NCBI GenBank assembly: GCA_944320765.1 | Contig: CALUIS010000015.1 | Location: 1 to 64,000, forward strand | Source of the DNA: an uncultured Paraprevotella sp. | GTDB taxonomy: Bacteria > Bacteroidota > Bacteroidia > Bacteroidales > Bacteroidaceae | Direction: 5' to 3' | DNA length: 64,000 nucleotides | Part shown: positions 61,086 to 64,000 of the stretch, piece by piece | Numbering within the stretch: position 1 is the first letter of the stretch | Layout: every line of letters begins with the position of its first letter | Made by a program: the position numbers and the translations under genes | Notes under the pieces: model-generated | Databases searched by the model: none | What the model was told of the DNA's origin: nothing | Seen by the model: only the letters and a program-made list of their open reading frames with translations

Positions 61086-62474
61086 ATGACATTGATAAAA
61101 TCCATTTCCGGCATACGCGGGACGATTGGCGGCCCCACGGGCGACACGTTGAATCCGTTGGACATTGTGAAATTCACTTCCGCTTACGCGGCCTTTATCC
61201 GCAAGACCACGGCGGTGAAGAGCAATAAAATCGTGGTGGGGCGAGATGCCCGTATCTCCGGCGCGATGGTGCGCGACGTGGTTTGCGGCACGCTGACAGG
61301 CATGGGCTTCGACGTGGTGGACATCGGGTTGGCTTCCACGCCGACCACCGAGGTGGCCGTGACGATGGAAGGGGCTTGCGGCGGCATCATCATCACGGCT
61401 TCCCACAATCCCAGGATGTGGAACGCCTTGAAGCTGTTGAACGAGAAGGGCGAGTTCTTGAACAAGGAAGAGGGCAACGAGGTGCTGAGGCTGGCCGAAG
61501 AGGAGGCTTTCGTCTATGCGGACGTGGACCATTTGGGCAAGTGCCGCGAGGACCATACTTATGACCAGAAGCACATAGACTTGGTGAAGAGCCTGAAGCT
61601 GGTGGATGTGGAAGCTATCCGCAAGGTCGGCTTCCGGGTGGCCATCGACACGGTGAATTCCGTGGGAGGCATCATCCTTCCCAAACTGTTGGAACAGCTG
61701 GGCGTGAAGCAGGTGACAGGCTTGTTTACGGAGCCGACGGGCGATTTCGGGCACAATCCGGAACCGCTGGAGAAGAACCTGGGCGACATCAAGGCGTTGA
61801 TGCAGAAGGGGGGCTATGACGTGGCGTTTGTCGTGGACCCGGACGTGGACCGCCTGGCCATGTTCTGCGAGGACGGCACGATGTACGGCGAGGAATATAC
61901 GCTGGTGACCGTGGCGGACTATATCCTGCAGCATACGCCCGGTAACACCGTGTCCAACCTGAGTTCCACCCGTGCCTTGCGCGACGTGACCCGCAAATAC
62001 GGGTGCGAATACCGTGCGGCGGCCGTGGGGGAGGTGAACGTGGTGACCCAGATGAAGGCCGTCCGTGCCGTCATTGGCGGGGAAGGCAACGGCGGGGTCA
62101 TCTATCCGGAGGCGCATTATGGGCGCGACGCCTTGGTGGGCATCGCCTTGGTGCTGACGTATCTGGCCAAGAGCGGAAAGAAGATGTCCGAGCTTCGGGC
62201 CACCTACCCGCAATATTACATGGCGAAGAACCGCATCGACCTGACACCGGACACGGACGTGGACGCCATTCTGGCCCAAGTGAAGGAGATGTACAAGGAT
62301 GAGGAAGTGAACGACATAGACGGGGTGAAGATTGACTTTGCCGACAGTTGGGTGCATCTGCGCAAGAGCAACACCGAGCCGATTATCCGGGTCTATTCCG
62401 AGGCACGGACGGCGGAAGAGGCGGACGAAATAGGCCGGAAAGTGATGGATGTGGTTTATTCCTTTGCCCGTTGA
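61086..62474 (+). CDS. glmM: Phosphoglucosamine mutase
   Basis: This 462-residue alpha-D-phosphohexomutase has the phosphoserine loop ITASHNPRMWNALK (catalytic Ser near residue 104), the metal-binding DPDVDRLAMF, the sugar-binding GGEGNGGVIYP and the phosphate-binding RKSNTEPIIRVYSEA. In Bacteroidales such proteins act as GlmM, converting glucosamine-6-phosphate to glucosamine-1-phosphate for peptidoglycan and LPS; a phosphoglucomutase/phosphomannomutase role cannot be excluded. Opening SISGIRGTIGG is typical of the GlmM branch. The GH2 gene starts 20 bases downstream. Confidence 0.9.
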   Translation: MTLIKSISGIRGTIGGPTGDTLNPLDIVKFTSAYAAFIRKTTAVKSNKIVVGRDARISGAMVRDVVCGTLTGMGFDVVDIGLASTPTTEVAVTMEGACGGIIITASHNPRMWNALKLLNEKGEFLNKEEGNEVLRLAEEEAFVYADVDHLGKCREDHTYDQKHIDLVKSLKLVDVEAIRKVGFRVAIDTVNSVGGIILPKLLEQLGVKQVTGLFTEPTGDFGHNPEPLEKNLGDIKALMQKGGYDVAFVVDPDVDRLAMFCEDGTMYGEEYTLVTVADYILQHTPGNTVSNLSSTRALRDVTRKYGCEYRAAAVGEVNVVTQMKAVRAVIGGEGNGGVIYPEAHYGRDALVGIALVLTYLAKSGKKMSELRATYPQYYMAKNRIDLTPDTDVDAILAQVKEMYKDEEVNDIDGVKIDFADSWVHLRKSNTEPIIRVYSEARTAEEADEIGRKVMDVVYSFAR

Positions 62475-62493
62475 TTTTATCGGTTTATAAGAA

Positions 62494-64000
62494 ATGAGAA
62501 AGCTGTGGCTGTGGTTGTGTGCCTTGATGTTCTGTGTGGGAACGCGGGCCGGGGACGTGAGAACGACATGCTTGTTACGGGACGGGTGGCGGTTCACCCA
62601 CCAGGACGCGGAGGCGTTTGCCGACGTGCAGGTGGACGAACGGAAATGGGAACGGGTGTCCGTGCCTCATGACTGGGCCATCGGCGGCCCGTTCGACGGG
62701 AACAACGACCGCCAGTTCATGGCCATCGAGCAGGACGGGCAGAAGGAAGCCCAGTTCCAGTCCGGACGTACGGGCGGACTGCCGTTCGTGGGTGTGGGTT
62801 GGTACCGCCTGCATTTTGATGTGCCGGAATTCGGGCCGGACAAACGGGCTGTCCTGATGTTCGACGGCGCGATGAGCCATGCGCAGGTCTATGTCAACGG
62901 TCGCCGGGTAGGAGAGTGGCCGTATGGCTACAACTCTTTCTATTTCGATGTGACGGACTACGTGGATGCGAAGGGCAACGTGTTGGCCGTGCGGCTGGAA
63001 AACGAGCCGGAAAGCTCGCGCTGGTATCCGGGAGCCGGACTGTACCGCAACGTGCACCTGGTGGTGACGGGGAAAGTGGGTGTCCGCACTTGGGGGACGA
63101 CGGTCACCACGCCGGTGGTGCGCGAAGGGTTCGCCCGAGTGAAGGTGCGCACGGAGCTGGAGCTTCCGGAGGGGACGGACGTGCGGGAGGTGAGGCTGAA
63201 GACGGTGCTGAGGTCGCCTTCCGGTATATCGGTGGCGGAACGAGAGTCCGGGCTTTCCTCTTATGACGAGGGTATCCTGGAGCAGGATTTTGTGGTGACC
63301 GGGCCGCAGCTTTGGGACATCGGGCATCCGCACCTTTACCGGGCGGACACGGAAGTCTATTATCAGGGGCGGCTGACAGATTCCTACCAGACGACATTCG
63401 GCATACGTACTGTGGAAATCGTGCCGGACCAAGGTTTTTTCCTGAACGGACGGAAACTGGTGCTGCACGGCACATGCAACCATCATGACCTGGGTCCGCT
63501 GGGGACGGCCGTCAACGAACAGGCCATCCGTTACCGGCTGAAGATGTTGAAGGACATGGGCTGCAACGCCTACCGTACGTCGCACAACATGCCGTCGCCT
63601 GAACTGGTGCGGGCGTGCGATGAGATGGGGATGCTCCTGATGGTGGAGACCTTTGACGAGTGGCGCACGAAGAAGATGGCCAACGGCTATCATAAGTACT
63701 ATGACGAGTGGGTGGAGCGCGACTTGACGAATGTCGTGCGCCATTACCGCAACGCCCCCTCCGTGGCGATGTGGTGCATCGGCAACGAAGTGCCGGACCA
63801 AGGTTCGGCGCAGGGGGCGAAGCTCTGCCGGAAGATGCAGGAGATAGTACACCGTGAGGACCCCACGCGGCCTTGCACGCAAGGCATGGACCGCGTGGAT
63901 GCCGCCATCGCCAGCCATGTGGCGGCCATCATGGACATCCCGGGGCTGAACTACCGTTCCCACAAGGTGCGGATGGCCTATGACAAGTTGCCGCAGCAAA
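62494..64000 (+). CDS. GH2-family glycoside hydrolase, 5' part
   Basis: The frame runs off the right edge after about 502 codons. A signal peptide (about 1-20, ...FCVGTRAG) is followed by the GH2 sugar-binding domain (VSVPHDWAIGGPFDG, GVGWYRLHFDVPE, VYVNGRRVGEWPYGYNSF), an Ig-like domain (about 190-300), and the start of the TIM barrel (NGRKLVLHGTCNHHDLG, NAYRTSHNMPSPELV). The acid/base Glu is residue 432 in WCIGNEVPD. The nucleophile lies beyond the window. It is probably a periplasmic beta-galactosidase or related enzyme; no polysaccharide-utilisation genes are visible next to it. Confidence 0.92.
   Translation, partial: MRKLWLWLCALMFCVGTRAGDVRTTCLLRDGWRFTHQDAEAFADVQVDERKWERVSVPHDWAIGGPFDGNNDRQFMAIEQDGQKEAQFQSGRTGGLPFVGVGWYRLHFDVPEFGPDKRAVLMFDGAMSHAQVYVNGRRVGEWPYGYNSFYFDVTDYVDAKGNVLAVRLENEPESSRWYPGAGLYRNVHLVVTGKVGVRTWGTTVTTPVVREGFARVKVRTELELPEGTDVREVRLKTVLRSPSGISVAERESGLSSYDEGILEQDFVVTGPQLWDIGHPHLYRADTEVYYQGRLTDSYQTTFGIRTVEIVPDQGFFLNGRKLVLHGTCNHHDLGPLGTAVNEQAIRYRLKMLKDMGCNAYRTSHNMPSPELVRACDEMGMLLMVETFDEWRTKKMANGYHKYYDEWVERDLTNVVRHYRNAPSVAMWCIGNEVPDQGSAQGAKLCRKMQEIVHREDPTRPCTQGMDRVDAAIASHVAAIMDIPGLNYRSHKVRMAYDKLPQQ

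Noticed and set aside
1..64000. tRNA, rRNA or CRISPR
   Set aside because: The gaps were scanned by eye; none shows a tRNA cloverleaf, rRNA-like sequence or a repeat-spacer array.

Overview
The window is Bacteroidales DNA, most likely Bacteroidaceae. Evidence: a UpxY-type NusG paralogue, -7 promoter elements of the form TAnnTTTG, SusC/D-era style surface lipoproteins (Cys followed by an acidic run), a KISTS-type methionyl-tRNA synthetase with a C-terminal tRNA-binding domain, and a compact block lolE-like/rbfA/O-methyltransferase/pyk/aroQ facing xerD. I cannot name a species. No rRNA, tRNA, CRISPR array, insertion sequence or prophage was seen.

Region A (1 to about 29,264, all on the + strand) is a large accessory locus and the most unusual part. 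A UpxY-like antiterminator and a small DUF1294 membrane protein head a run of about 20 closely spaced genes. They begin with an SrfB-like actin/Hsp70-fold ATPase and an SrfC-like dynamin-type GTPase. These are followed by a membrane-anchored subtilisin, a four-helix membrane protein, a third P-loop NTPase with tryptophan-marked helical repeats, a membrane protein with a GTPase-partner-like N-terminus, three small exported or membrane-tethered proteins, and a membrane-anchored trypsin-like protease. Then come two exported YbjN-like proteins (one with Sel1 repeats), a tandem beta-domain protein, a BspA-type leucine-rich protein, paralogous multi-pass membrane proteins, a surface lipoprotein, and a membrane-anchored MORN-repeat GH25 muramidase. 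The two proteases appear to share an N-terminal cytosolic domain. My inference is one envelope-spanning system in which cytosolic NTPases control periplasmic proteases and a cell-wall hydrolase; function (defence, stress or antagonism) is unknown. The 3' end (25.5-29.3 kb) is decaying: it holds a paralogue remnant, a probable frameshift, and a GTPase remnant that has lost its P-loop.

Region B (29,295-38,933) is core: a minus-strand operon aroQ-pyk-O-methyltransferase-rbfA-lolE-like, then xerD, an abundant-looking TPR lipoprotein, a thioredoxin-fold lipoprotein without its CxxC, and a YifB/ComM AAA+ protein ending at a strong terminator.

Region C (38,953-51,701) has a large beta-helix/FG-GAP surface protein, then a histidine kinase/NtrC-type regulator pair divergent from a TolC-HlyD-ABC-FtsX export operon. 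The intergenic gap contains a good sigma-54 promoter and two palindromes spaced 22 bp that are likely the regulator's sites. A GTACTC-based palindromic repeat follows the export operon.

Region D (51,757-64,000) has metG, an AlkZ-related-like protein, nhaA, a large MG2-like exported protein, a MORN-repeat membrane protein, glmM, and the 5' part of a GH2 glycosidase that runs off the end.
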